This document shows positions 42,238 through 51,373 of a stretch of 64,000 bases of DNA, piece after piece. The position numbers were made by a program, and so were the translations under genes. The notes under the pieces were generated by a model. That model searched no databases. It was given only the letters and a program-made list of their open reading frames with translations, and was not told where the DNA came from. Location: contig NZ_PYMJ01000027.1 of the NCBI RefSeq assembly GCF_003025615.1, positions 29,373 through 93,372 on the forward strand. The letters run 5' to 3'. This stretch comes from Photobacterium frigidiphilum (GTDB taxonomy: Bacteria; Pseudomonadota; Gammaproteobacteria; Enterobacterales; Vibrionaceae). The first letter of the stretch is position 1. Each line of letters starts with the position of its first letter.

Positions 42238-42297
42238 ATTCGAAATAGCTGTATACTGTAATTATAATCAAATTGACATTACACAGTTATTTCGAAT
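42238..42297 (+). promoter_or_regulatory. Operator-like inverted repeat around a promoter
   Basis: ATTCGAAATAGCTGT (42238-42252) and ACAGTTATTTCGAAT (42283-42297) match at 14 of 15 positions as an inverted repeat. TTGACA (from 42273) with ATAATC 17 bp further downstream lies inside it. Repression by one of the two HTH proteins encoded next is likely. Confidence 0.5.
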
Positions 42298-42319
42298 AAT
42301 CATTAATATTGAGCCAGCC

Positions 42320-42544
42320 ATGAATAAATTAAAGCATCAACTACTTTCTGATATTTCATCACTCGACTTAAGACGTCACAAGTCGTCAAAATTCGATCCA
42401 TTTAAAGATGAAATACTATTTTTAAGACAGAATGATATGGGATATCAAGACATCGCAGATTGGCTCAAAAAAGAAAAAGCATTATCGGCGTCTCCATCAT
42501 CCATTCATTATATTGTACACAAATGGAAAAGTAATCATGGCTAA
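42320..42544 (+). CDS. Small HTH protein, recombinase cassette gene 1
   Basis: A 74-residue basic protein begun at MNKLKHQLL. A longer frame from 42227 runs through the promoter and is unlikely. KFDPFKDEILFLRQNDMGYQDIADWL reads as a helix-turn-helix of the kind used by transposon regulators. The following gene has the same pattern (ILDPYRLEIMTLYDEFGQSGTAIQIWL), so the two are paralogues. They overlap by 8 nt. Confidence 0.7.
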   Translation: MNKLKHQLLSDISSLDLRRHKSSKFDPFKDEILFLRQNDMGYQDIADWLKKEKALSASPSSIHYIVHKWKSNHG

Positions 42545-42821
42545 TATAGAACAATTAATTGACCTTCTTATACCAGACCCCATACTGTCATCAACAGCGA
42601 TACACAATCGAAAACAAAGGAGATCATCTATACTCGACCCGTATCGGTTAGAAATCATGACACTGTATGACGAGTTTGGTCAAAGTGGTACCGCTATTCA
42701 AATATGGTTAGCGCATAAGAAAAATATCTATATTACTAAAGGTATGATTTACAAACGCATTCAGTATTGGCGCAAATTAAACGAGTCTATGATTAAAGAT
42801 GAAAAACAAAGACAGATATAA
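42537..42821 (+). CDS. Small HTH protein, recombinase cassette gene 2
   Basis: A 94-residue protein begun at MANIEQLIDLL; the frame upstream belongs to gene 1. The central HTH-like segment and the tail (GMIYKRIQYWRKL) copy the order of gene 1 (SIHYIVHKWKSN). It overlaps the recombinase start by 23 nt, suggesting the three act together, perhaps as directionality or targeting factors. Confidence 0.7.
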   Translation: MANIEQLIDLLIPDPILSSTAIHNRKQRRSSILDPYRLEIMTLYDEFGQSGTAIQIWLAHKKNIYITKGMIYKRIQYWRKLNESMIKDEKQRQI

Positions 42822-43737
42822 AGAAAAACTCTCTCAACAAGCCAATCGTTTTTTTCATAAGCATTACTACGGATTAAAGACACAGAAAATAAAAGATTCA
42901 CCTCTTATTCACGGCCGCCGAACCTTAAGAGAGCAAATTAGAATTGTCGGGAAAGCAGCTTACGACATGAAAGTATCACGACTAAAACAAATTACACCAG
43001 AAATGGCGCAAACATATTTAAACAATAGTCGTGATAAAGGACTATCACATAAATATCTGTCCACAATTAAATGTTCGTTAGAACGATTAATCTTCTTGAA
43101 CGACTCTAAAAATAAGTTAACACCTGTTATCGCTCTACCGAGAAAAGAAGTACCATTAACCGATAGAAATCGTGCTTATACTCCCTCACAAATTCGTTTG
43201 ATTTTAGACAACTTAAATGACCGTGGAAAACTGTCAGTATTGATAGCGCTTAATGCAGGGTTAAGAGTTGAAGAATTACTCACCATAAGACGAAAAGATG
43301 AAGCGACTGTATCGACGAGCAGGATGTGGAGTAATAAGCGCTTCACTGGTCGAGAAGACGGTGTACGCTATATAGTTACGGGAAAAAATGGATTACGAAG
43401 AGAAGTTATGCTTGATAAGCATTTAGCTGAATGCATGGAGACCAAACGACTCATCAATCCTCAAGCGATTATTGATCGCGGTGAACCATTTATTATTCAT
43501 TATGATCTTTTAGGCGGAAAACGTTTCTCGGAAGCATTTTCCAAGGCTTCGTACAAAGCCTTGAACTGGTCACATGGCGCTCACGGCCTCAGATTCACTT
43601 ATGCTCAAAATAGAATTGATAACCAACTTGTTAACATTCAATATAATGAAGCTAAACTTATTCTAAGCCAAGAACTCGGACATTTTAGAGAACATATCAC
43701 CGATAGGTATATTGAGCCCTATAGAAGCAAACGCTAG
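42799..43737 (+). CDS. Tyrosine recombinase/integrase
   Basis: A 312-residue protein. The N-terminal SAM-like domain spans about 35-110. The catalytic domain shows Arg in ALNAGLRVEELL, His-x-x-Arg in AHGLRFTYAQ, His in SQELGHFREHITDRYIE and a Tyr in DRYIEPY. It is short and lacks the arm-binding domain of phage integrases, so a Xer-like or cassette recombinase is likely. Its stop overlaps the opposing GNAT stop by 4 nt. Confidence 0.85.
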   Translation: MKNKDRYKEKLSQQANRFFHKHYYGLKTQKIKDSPLIHGRRTLREQIRIVGKAAYDMKVSRLKQITPEMAQTYLNNSRDKGLSHKYLSTIKCSLERLIFLNDSKNKLTPVIALPRKEVPLTDRNRAYTPSQIRLILDNLNDRGKLSVLIALNAGLRVEELLTIRRKDEATVSTSRMWSNKRFTGREDGVRYIVTGKNGLRREVMLDKHLAECMETKRLINPQAIIDRGEPFIIHYDLLGGKRFSEAFSKASYKALNWSHGAHGLRFTYAQNRIDNQLVNIQYNEAKLILSQELGHFREHITDRYIEPYRSKR

Positions 43738-44417
43738 AACCCATTATACTCATTATAGCTAGCATCATATACAACTGATGACAATGTAAAACCAAATGAC
43801 TTTAATACTGCGGCAGGTCTTACATATGTTTTAAAGTCACTAAAAAGTTGACGATAAAACCGCTCTCCACCTTCAGAATCAAATGTTGATTCCAATATGA
43901 TCTGGCAACTATCTGGGCACACCACTCCACCGTCTTTTTGGCTCTTCATTTCATAAGCGGATGCAATAAGATATACACCTAGTTCAGATCTTATTACATC
44001 ACAAAAATATGAACCAAGTCCTTTATGACGATATGCTGCTTTTATAAATACCGTTTCTAAACTCAAAAACAACGTCGGCTCATCGATTGAAGTGTTTTGA
44101 ATATCAGTCACGTAAATATCACAATTTAAATGACACAATCCAATCAGCTCATGATTTAACCATAATTCATAAATAGGCATGCCAATAAAATACTCTTCTT
44201 GGTATGGCAAAAAATCATTCGCCAACTCACGTACTAATTGACGTTTTTTACTGGTATTCCCTGCGCTTAAACTCACTGTTAATAATGATTCAGGTGGAAT
44301 ATTTAAAATAAAACCGGGTTTAGATTTGATCTCTGCCGTTTTAGCGGCCTCATAACTTAGTATACGGTTAGCAAAAATAGATGTTACACCTTCGTTATCC
44401 TTTTCATTGCAACACAT
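43734..44417 (-). CDS. GNAT-like acetyltransferase
   Basis: A 227-residue protein. LSLETVFIKAAYRHKGLGSYFCDVI is the acetyl-CoA-binding motif A, with RHKGLG as the (R/Q)xxGxG/A loop. The first 100 residues have no clear match. The substrate is unknown. It could modify a toxin, an antibiotic or the product of the neighbouring operon. Ribosome site AAGGGTGATTT. It converges on the integrase gene. Confidence 0.7.
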   Translation of the reverse strand: MCCNEKDNEGVTSIFANRILSYEAAKTAEIKSKPGFILNIPPESLLTVSLSAGNTSKKRQLVRELANDFLPYQEEYFIGMPIYELWLNHELIGLCHLNCDIYVTDIQNTSIDEPTLFLSLETVFIKAAYRHKGLGSYFCDVIRSELGVYLIASAYEMKSQKDGGVVCPDSCQIILESTFDSEGGERFYRQLFSDFKTYVRPAAVLKSFGFTLSSVVYDASYNEYNGF

Positions 44418-44609
44418 AAATCACCCTTAAAATTCAATCAAATACATAAAATACACTTTCTTAAGTTACCACCAAAAGTTTATAGACTAATGGCGCGTCT
44501 CAATGACGAATAACAGTAAGCCTGCTTCTGCTAGCCTTATCAGATAAGGCAAATATTACAATTTTCTTCGTTTTTTAGGTTTCAAAACCTCCATAAATTA
44601 AAAAATACA

Positions 44610-44897
44610 GATAAGAAAACTCACCCGAAAGCATGTGCTTTCAGGTGAGCAGGTAAACATCCAATAAAGGATCAAGTTAAGAAGTCTGAATCAGACTCAG
44701 TGATGTTATTAAAAACATCATGCCAGAGGGCATAGTAAGGCCAGGTAGGACGAAGCCTATGGTTCCTGGTGCTTCTATCGATCATAAGATATGAGAAGCA
44801 AAGTATAAGACACCCCAATCAGCTAACGCTGAACGCGACACGTTTCATGGAGCCATTTAAGGCATACGCCGTGTGCTTCACACTGCAAGTCAGTGAG
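44610..44897 (-). ncRNA. Hairpin-array element, copy 3, with its own terminator
   Basis: The core 44803-44897 matches copies 1 and 2. On the minus strand follow stems TGCTTCT/AGAAGCA, CTATG/CATAG, ATGCC/GGCAT, GATGTT/AACATC and GTCTGA/TCAGAC. CTCACC-C-GAAAGC with GCTTTC-A-GGTGAG (44620-44649) then forms a terminator with TTTTC on the minus side. Unlike the other copies no gene follows within 190 bp, so here the element may be a free RNA of about 280 nt. Confidence 0.5.
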
Positions 44898-45169
44898 AGA
44901 CTTTAGATCAATTTCATAGTATCAGGTTCGAAAGAGGATTTGAATATTCTCACCGTAATGCTGCCAAGTTACTGTTTACGATAAAACTCCCTCGATTAAT
45001 TTTTTGAAACAATCTCCACTTCAAGGAAACCCCCCATTGACATTAACACAACAAAAGAATAACGTTCGCGCATCTGTATAGCATATAAACTAGATGCATA
45101 CTTAAGCCAATGGAAGTGTTTAGTTACCTCTTCTGATCCAATGTCATTGAATAGTTCTAAAGGTTAAAT

Positions 45170-46546
45170 ATGGATGTATACGAAGGGCTTAAAAAATGCA
45201 AACGCGTAATTGCCGGTATTAACGAAGCAGGTCTAAAAACAAACAAAAGCTGTCGAGATATAGATGTTATATCTCTTTGCAATGGTGAAGGAATACGAAG
45301 GCCGCCATTGGCAATTAACCGAGCATTAATCACAAGTGCAGTTGAAAATTGTCAGTCCTCATTTGAAAAATACTCCTACTTAATTAGAGATAACCGCCTA
45401 GAAGAAGCCATCAAAAAATACTCAAGTATACGTAAAGACCTGCCTGTCGCAATAGATATGGGCAGCACGCGGATTTTTAACAATATTTTCAATCATATTT
45501 TACCGAAACAATCAAAAATTTTTATAGAAGTTGGCTTTTACCACTCGTTCATTGCTTGGACTCATTCAGCAAACGTATGCTTATGCGTAACTGGAGACAG
45601 CTCTCAACACACAGCCAAAACTTCGCTAAAGAGTTTAAACATAGGGAAAGGAAAATACGGGGCCCCGGCTGCTGTTATTATTATTAATCCAACATATTCC
45701 GGAGAGTTATACACTCAAAGTGAACTCCAAGGCATCATTGATTGGTGTCGGTCCAATGACTCTCTTCTTATTGAGGATGCGGTTTTCCAAGGCACTGAAT
45801 ATGGTAAAACTACAGCGAGAGTTTTAGATGTATCTAGAAGCCTAGATAACACTATCAGCGTTAACAGCGTCTCTAAGTCTCTGGGGCTATCTAACTTGCG
45901 ATTAGGGTGGGTAATAGGTTGTGAACCCCTTGTTCATAAATTAAGTTATTATTCGGATATAGCAACTGTATCAATTCCTTTTCTCACTGCCAATATCGCC
46001 TCAGAAGCTCTACTTGAACATCAAGACTACAAAATATTTTGCAAAGAACAAAATGTTCTGAGAGTAAAATTTTTAACCAACCTCATTCAGACAAAGAACC
46101 AACGATTGATTTGTCGCCTTGGTGGTAATAGGGACTGGCTAGCTATCAAAAGTAAACCAGTGTCAGGCCAAAACATGTTTATCTACTTTCCTGCTATTGA
46201 AACAGCTTTCAGTCAATTGGGCTTAGTCGATAGTGCAGATTTATGTGAAAAGATAGCGAATAAATCTGGCGTGATGTTGTCTCCTTTACTATCAAGTGGC
46301 TATAAAGATTCGACATGTAGAATTTCGTTTTCAGGAGTGGATGTAAACAAAGGATACAAAATAAGCCAGAAATATGAAGTAAAAGTGATTGATTCAGTGC
46401 TTAAAAAGCAGTTGGTTGATATTACATATTATGAACAGCAACTCAATAACGAACTCAGCACTATATACATTGAAACTCTGGATATTTTCGAACAAGCAAT
46501 AGACAAGATAGCTGAAGCAGTCATTGATATCGTAGAAGGGAAGTAA
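45170..46546 (+). CDS. PLP-dependent aminotransferase, operon gene 1
   Basis: A 458-residue fold-type I enzyme. Key parts: NPTYSGEL (about residue 173), IEDAVFQGTEYG with the PLP-binding Asp near 203, and SVSKSLGLSNLRLGW with the Schiff-base Lys at 236. The large domain looks complete, and about 40 extra helical residues end the protein. It resembles the class I/II group, and the substrate is not evident. It could supply an amino acid or keto acid to the opine dehydrogenase. Ribosome site AAAGGTTAAAT. First gene of a five-gene operon. Confidence 0.85.
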   Translation: MDVYEGLKKCKRVIAGINEAGLKTNKSCRDIDVISLCNGEGIRRPPLAINRALITSAVENCQSSFEKYSYLIRDNRLEEAIKKYSSIRKDLPVAIDMGSTRIFNNIFNHILPKQSKIFIEVGFYHSFIAWTHSANVCLCVTGDSSQHTAKTSLKSLNIGKGKYGAPAAVIIINPTYSGELYTQSELQGIIDWCRSNDSLLIEDAVFQGTEYGKTTARVLDVSRSLDNTISVNSVSKSLGLSNLRLGWVIGCEPLVHKLSYYSDIATVSIPFLTANIASEALLEHQDYKIFCKEQNVLRVKFLTNLIQTKNQRLICRLGGNRDWLAIKSKPVSGQNMFIYFPAIETAFSQLGLVDSADLCEKIANKSGVMLSPLLSSGYKDSTCRISFSGVDVNKGYKISQKYEVKVIDSVLKKQLVDITYYEQQLNNELSTIYIETLDIFEQAIDKIAEAVIDIVEGK

Positions 46547-46551
46547 CTATT

Positions 46552-47775
46552 ATGAAAACTGTTTATATTTTAGAAACGAACTTTGCCGGCAATGGTTGTC
46601 AAGCTATGCAATTCGCTCGATATCAAGGCTATAAAGTACATTTTTTAACCTCTAACCCAAACGATTATTTGGGCCGGTTAAATCCTTTGCCTACAGATAT
46701 TGCCGATGAATTTACTGTTATTGATTGTTACAGCTTCAAAAGCTTAGCTATGTTTTTTGATGAAAACATCGACGATATAGCAGCCATACTTACATTTGAT
46801 GACTTTCATCTAGAAGTCTGCGCGAGACTCTGCGAAAGATATAATCTAATCACACCCAACTCGGGTGCTATTTCTAAGGTAAGGGATAAACAAGTTGCTC
46901 GTGAGCTTATCAATAATCAGCACTCTAAAGTTACCGCATGCTCGTTTAGTTTAGCGAACGCCCCTGATACTGCTCCTTTAGATTATCCTGTTGTAGTAAA
47001 GCCAACTGATGAAAGTGGCTCTGTGGGTGTGACAGTTTGCTATAACAACAGCGACTGGCAGTTTGCAATTCAAAAGTTAATCGAACTTCCTACCAATGTC
47101 AGATCCTACAAACGAACCAATAAAATTTTAGTGGAAGAATATATTGGTGGTGAAGAGTATAGCGCCGAGCTAATTTGGTGCACAGACACCTGTGACTGGC
47201 AGTTAATAGGCATTACCAAAAAATATGTCACCAGCGGGACTTCATGTGTAGAAATTGGTCATACCTTCCCTTGCACAAAAGAAATCATCTGTGCAAAAAG
47301 CGTTGAATATGAAATAAAATCATGGCTTCGTGATATTGGTCTAACATCTTGTGTTGCACACGTGGAGTTCAAAAGCCATAAAGACAAGTTGTACTTGATT
47401 GAAATCAATGCTAGGGCAGCAGGTGGCAATATCGCGGAGCTAGTACATCTATGTTTCGATATCGATTTGGTCGAATGTAGTCTCAATATTGCTTTGGGTA
47501 AGCAGAAAAAGGTTGAATTACCTTCTTCTACTAGTTTCGGTGCAATTCGATTCATCATACCAAAGAAGGCAGGGTGCATCATCAATATTAAAACTCCAGA
47601 AGCAGAGTCTTCTATTTGCAAGGTGAATGTTAGGAACAAGTTCCCTATCCAGTTTGATGGTGACCTTAGCGCGAGCTTTCGATTAGGGTACTGTATTTCA
47701 CTGGAACAAACTTTTATTACCGCTGAAAATGCTGCTTTTAGATTTGTAGAGCATTGCGAGGTGCACTACTCATGA
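46552..47775 (+). CDS. ATP-grasp amino acid ligase, operon gene 2
   Basis: A 407-residue ATP-grasp enzyme. Features: N-terminal Rossmann-like domain (about 1-95), PVVVKPTDESGSVGVTVC (ATP-binding beta pair), LVEEYIGGEEYSAELI and LYLIEINARAAGGNIAELVH (Mg/ATP residues Glu and Asn). This is the architecture of carboxylate-amine ligases such as BacD or DdaF that form peptide bonds through an acyl phosphate. It starts 6 bp after gene 1 and overlaps gene 3 by ATGA. Substrates unknown. Confidence 0.88.
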   Translation: MKTVYILETNFAGNGCQAMQFARYQGYKVHFLTSNPNDYLGRLNPLPTDIADEFTVIDCYSFKSLAMFFDENIDDIAAILTFDDFHLEVCARLCERYNLITPNSGAISKVRDKQVARELINNQHSKVTACSFSLANAPDTAPLDYPVVVKPTDESGSVGVTVCYNNSDWQFAIQKLIELPTNVRSYKRTNKILVEEYIGGEEYSAELIWCTDTCDWQLIGITKKYVTSGTSCVEIGHTFPCTKEIICAKSVEYEIKSWLRDIGLTSCVAHVEFKSHKDKLYLIEINARAAGGNIAELVHLCFDIDLVECSLNIALGKQKKVELPSSTSFGAIRFIIPKKAGCIINIKTPEAESSICKVNVRNKFPIQFDGDLSASFRLGYCISLEQTFITAENAAFRFVEHCEVHYS

Positions 47776-48857
47776 AGGTTTTAGTAATTGGTGCTGGCAG
47801 CGGTGGGCTTGCTTTAACCAATGATTTGTTGGCAAGAGGTTTTGAGGTTTGTCTTTACGCGACTTATGATCATGCATCAAATATAGATGCCATTAAGACG
47901 AATGGTGGAAAGCTTGTTGGGGTGCTTAGCAATAACAAAGTGTTACAGAAAGTACATATGACAACAACATGCCCCAAAGAAGCCGCTGAATATTCAGATA
48001 TCAGGCTATTTGTACTTCCTGCTTATGCACAGGAATCGTGCTTTACAAAATTTATACCTTTTATTACTTCTCAGGTAATCAACATCTTTCTTCCTGGTAA
48101 CTTCATCGGCACACAGGTTGAAACACTCATGAGGCAGAACAATAGCTTAACAGAAGTTACTTATATTGAAACGAGCACAATTCCACATATATGCCGTGTT
48201 AATAATCCAGGTGAAGTTATCATTAGCAACCATACTAAGCCGTTTATGCATGTATCCATAGTTAACCGAAGTGCTCATTCACATACCGAACTGAAAAGCC
48301 TATTATGTCACCTATTTAATCAACCTCTAACGTTTTTGAAACACCCACTTGCTGCGGGCCTGTACTCGGTAAATGGCGTTTTTCACCCAATACCTGCCTT
48401 ATTTAACTTGGCCAATATTGATAACGAAATGAAGCAATTCTATTTCTACAAAGATGGGATGTCTGAAGAAGTCTGTAAGATGATGCATCAACTCGACAAG
48501 GAAAGAATCAATTTACTCTCTACTTTATCAATTGATAAGCAAACTTTCGAAGCTCAACTAAACAAGTATTACCGCACACCTGATTGCTCCTTAATAACAT
48601 TTGTCAAACAGTCCCCCTATCATAATGCAGATTTCCATATGCCCGATAGCATCCGCCATCGATATTTCTTTGAAGACATACCTTATATTTTATCACCATG
48701 GAAACAAATCGCCAATATGCTTCAGATTGAAACCCCAGTATTGAGCTCTGTAGTAACACTAGCTCAAGTGCTCATAAATGAAGGAAAGCCTTTTTCAAAT
48801 CGTCACATTTCCTCATCATTTCTTGAACAACAAACAGTAGAGGTGAATATTGCATGA
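47772..48857 (+). CDS. Opine-type NAD(P) dehydrogenase, operon gene 3
   Basis: A 361-residue protein started at the ATG overlapping the previous TGA. The Rossmann motif VIGAGSGGLAL sits at the N-terminus. The C-terminal part has the octopine/nopaline dehydrogenase signs: NGVFHPIPALFNLANID with the catalytic-type His-Pro, YKDGMSEEVCKMMHQLDKER, YYRTPD and RYFFEDIPYILSP. Such enzymes condense an amino group with a keto acid and reduce the imine, as in staphylopine or octopine formation. Partner amine and keto acid cannot be read from sequence. Confidence 0.85.
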   Translation: MKVLVIGAGSGGLALTNDLLARGFEVCLYATYDHASNIDAIKTNGGKLVGVLSNNKVLQKVHMTTTCPKEAAEYSDIRLFVLPAYAQESCFTKFIPFITSQVINIFLPGNFIGTQVETLMRQNNSLTEVTYIETSTIPHICRVNNPGEVIISNHTKPFMHVSIVNRSAHSHTELKSLLCHLFNQPLTFLKHPLAAGLYSVNGVFHPIPALFNLANIDNEMKQFYFYKDGMSEEVCKMMHQLDKERINLLSTLSIDKQTFEAQLNKYYRTPDCSLITFVKQSPYHNADFHMPDSIRHRYFFEDIPYILSPWKQIANMLQIETPVLSSVVTLAQVLINEGKPFSNRHISSSFLEQQTVEVNIA

Positions 48858-50017
48858 GCCATAATGTTGCTTTACTGAATTGTTCTATCCATTTACTCGA
48901 CAGAGCAAAAAATTTAGGTATACCTATCGTATTGATACAGCCTAAGTCTAGGATGGAACCTTTTTGCGTCGAAATGGCTGATCATCTATTAGTCTATCAA
49001 GATGGGAAAGAAGACGAAGCTGAATTTATTAATTTTCTTTGCTTTCACAATGTGCATGAAGTCCTAACGTTATCTGAAGCCAGTTTGGATCTATGTTGGC
49101 GTTTAAATACTAAATTAAACAATAATACTCCACCTTACCCCAAAGTGTTTAAAGACAAGTTTTTTATGAGGGAATTCTTATCTGAAACACCTTTCGGTAA
49201 CGTGAAATACCAAGTAGTGAGCACTGAAAAAGAACTAGCAATAGCCTCCGAGTATGTATCCTTCCCTATCGTTTTAAAACCCGTATCTGGCTCAGGTAGC
49301 AAAGGGGTGATCATGGCCTATGATAAGTCTTATCTCAAGCTTTCTAGTTCCTCACCACACATACTTGAGGAACTGATACTGGGTGATGAGTTTTCCGTTG
49401 AATCAGTAGTAACAGATAAACAACGAGTCCACTTGGCCGTTACGAAAAAACAGTTATTCGACCGAGATGGCGGATGTGTAGTAGAAAGAGGACATTTTAT
49501 TCTTAAATTACACAATCAAATGGCAGAGAAAGACATTATTAGAAATTTTGTAGATGGAGTGCTACAAAAAATAGAAGCCGCCCCAGGTGTTTACCATACT
49601 GAGGTAATCGTGCGAGACGATATCGTCCACTTGGTAGAAATACATAAAAGAGTCGGTGGAGATTGCATCCCAGATTTAGTCGCACAAGCCACTGGAGTAG
49701 ATTTGTATACCGTAGCATTGCAAATTGCGACAGGTCGAAGCGTTGAAGTAACTCAAACAGAACTTCGTGGGGAGGCTGGTATTTTATATTTAGATAAACC
49801 TGAAGGGCTCGTTTCTATGGTCAGCGGAGAATCGATACTAAGGACAATGCCTTCTATTTGTACTTTCCAGATAAACTTTTCCACAGGGAGCTATATTAAG
49901 CGTCCATTAAGTTCATCGGAAAGAATTGGTTATGTGCAAGGATTTTCGTTTGTTAGAGGTAAAATCAATGCGATCCTGCAAGAAGCACAAAATGTTATAC
50001 AGGTAGCATATGACTAA
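48854..50017 (+). CDS. Second ATP-grasp ligase, operon gene 4
   Basis: A 387-residue ATP-grasp enzyme, distinct from gene 2. VLKPVSGSGSKGVIMAY, LEELILGDEFSVESV and VHLVEIHKRVGGDCIPDLV mark the ATP site. In this copy the usual ExN pair reads EIHKR: His replaces the Asn found in gene 2 (EINAR), a possible change in metal binding or loss of activity. It overlaps gene 3 by ATGA and gene 5 by 8 nt. Confidence 0.85.
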   Translation: MSHNVALLNCSIHLLDRAKNLGIPIVLIQPKSRMEPFCVEMADHLLVYQDGKEDEAEFINFLCFHNVHEVLTLSEASLDLCWRLNTKLNNNTPPYPKVFKDKFFMREFLSETPFGNVKYQVVSTEKELAIASEYVSFPIVLKPVSGSGSKGVIMAYDKSYLKLSSSSPHILEELILGDEFSVESVVTDKQRVHLAVTKKQLFDRDGGCVVERGHFILKLHNQMAEKDIIRNFVDGVLQKIEAAPGVYHTEVIVRDDIVHLVEIHKRVGGDCIPDLVAQATGVDLYTVALQIATGRSVEVTQTELRGEAGILYLDKPEGLVSMVSGESILRTMPSICTFQINFSTGSYIKRPLSSSERIGYVQGFSFVRGKINAILQEAQNVIQVAYD

Positions 50018-51203
50018 GAATAATACACTCGTCTTGATCTCTATGTTCCTGTCTTGTATAGGGATGTTTATATTTTTTCCTTTTATCACGAGCTTCATTG
50101 CGTTTTCATTAGGTATAGAAGAAGCGAGCGTTGGAACCTTAGTTGGGATCAGTATTTTTGTTGGTAATGTTAGTGCCTTACTCTTTTCTCTGAATTGCAA
50201 ACCTAATAAAGAAAAGTGGCTATTTTCTTTATCTATATTCTTCTTCATCGTCTCTATAGGTGGCATGTTTGCAATGAGCTTGAACAAGGCAATTGTGATA
50301 ACCGCGTTATTGATTGGACTAATCTCGCTCTACCGTTTTGCAATTGGTATCTATTTTAACTCATCTCGTGCATTGCAAATGAGATATCTGCCAGCGCATG
50401 AAAACTCAATAACATTATTATCGAAAATAAAACTAGTGAATAGTGTTGCGGCAGGATTTGGCCCTGTTATTGGGCAATACATTCTCTCACAATATGGATA
50501 CAGCGAGCTATTTGGAGCAAGCATTGTCTTATTTTTACTTGCTTATTTGCCTCTGCTAAAAACGGAAAAACTGCCACAAAATGACATTTGGGACAGCAAT
50601 AAAAAACGCTCTTTCTCTATTATTAAAGAAAAGTGGTTCGCCCTGTCTTGTCTAAGCGGTAGCTTCCACTTCATTTTTGAAGCTCAGATATATACCTATT
50701 TAATATTCAAAGCGAACAAAAATGGTATTGAAGGTGCCATTCCTGCCATATTTACAACCAACTCAATCGCTTTAGTCGCACTAGGTCTTCTATGGATAAA
50801 ATATATTGGTGATATAAAGAAACATTTTGTTTGGATCTCTACTGCTAGCTTTTTTTCTTTGTCCGCAGTCCTTATGGTCACTTGGGTAGAATCTATTTAT
50901 GCACTCATATGTGTTGTAATTATGTTTTCATTCGGTGAGTTTGTATCACCACAGTTAAGGCTTGATTATGCTTCAGATTCAGAGCTAGACAAGTTAAGTG
51001 TCATATCAGTACACAACTTCTTCACTGGCTCTCTGGGTATGTCTGTAGGATTTGCTCTGGGCGGATATTTGTATTCACTAAATAACATTGTTTTAGAATC
51101 AGCAGCATGGATACTTGTTTACTGTATGTCTGTGCTGCTTTTGCAGAAATCAAAAGCACTAAAAAAAGCTCACGGAAAATTAATAACTGATAAATTTATC
51201 TAA
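50010..51203 (+). CDS. MFS transporter, likely exporter, operon gene 5
   Basis: A 397-residue membrane protein with about twelve hydrophobic segments, starting LVLISMFLSCIGMFIFFPF, in the major facilitator pattern. A MFS exporter at the end of a biosynthetic operon parallels BacE and CntE, which release the product and protect the producer. Conserved MFS motif A is weak. Uptake rather than export cannot be excluded. No TonB-dependent receptor is nearby. Confidence 0.85.
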   Translation: MTKNNTLVLISMFLSCIGMFIFFPFITSFIAFSLGIEEASVGTLVGISIFVGNVSALLFSLNCKPNKEKWLFSLSIFFFIVSIGGMFAMSLNKAIVITALLIGLISLYRFAIGIYFNSSRALQMRYLPAHENSITLLSKIKLVNSVAAGFGPVIGQYILSQYGYSELFGASIVLFLLAYLPLLKTEKLPQNDIWDSNKKRSFSIIKEKWFALSCLSGSFHFIFEAQIYTYLIFKANKNGIEGAIPAIFTTNSIALVALGLLWIKYIGDIKKHFVWISTASFFSLSAVLMVTWVESIYALICVVIMFSFGEFVSPQLRLDYASDSELDKLSVISVHNFFTGSLGMSVGFALGGYLYSLNNIVLESAAWILVYCMSVLLLQKSKALKKAHGKLITDKFI

Positions 51204-51373
51204 CGGTAGGCTGCCTACGGCAGCAACTAACGACCTGTAAGTTTTTCTGTTCATCATAAGGTATCTTACTTTCTATCCAGCCGCCTCGACGTTGGTATAT
51301 GCGAGTATGATGACCGGTACGGGATAGGTGTATTCAAATGAGGAAAAAAAGGTAATATCTGTTTAATAATGCG

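Noticed and set aside
45170..51203. Opine catabolism operon
   Set aside because: Two ATP-grasp ligases and a terminal MFS transporter fit synthesis and export better than uptake and breakdown.
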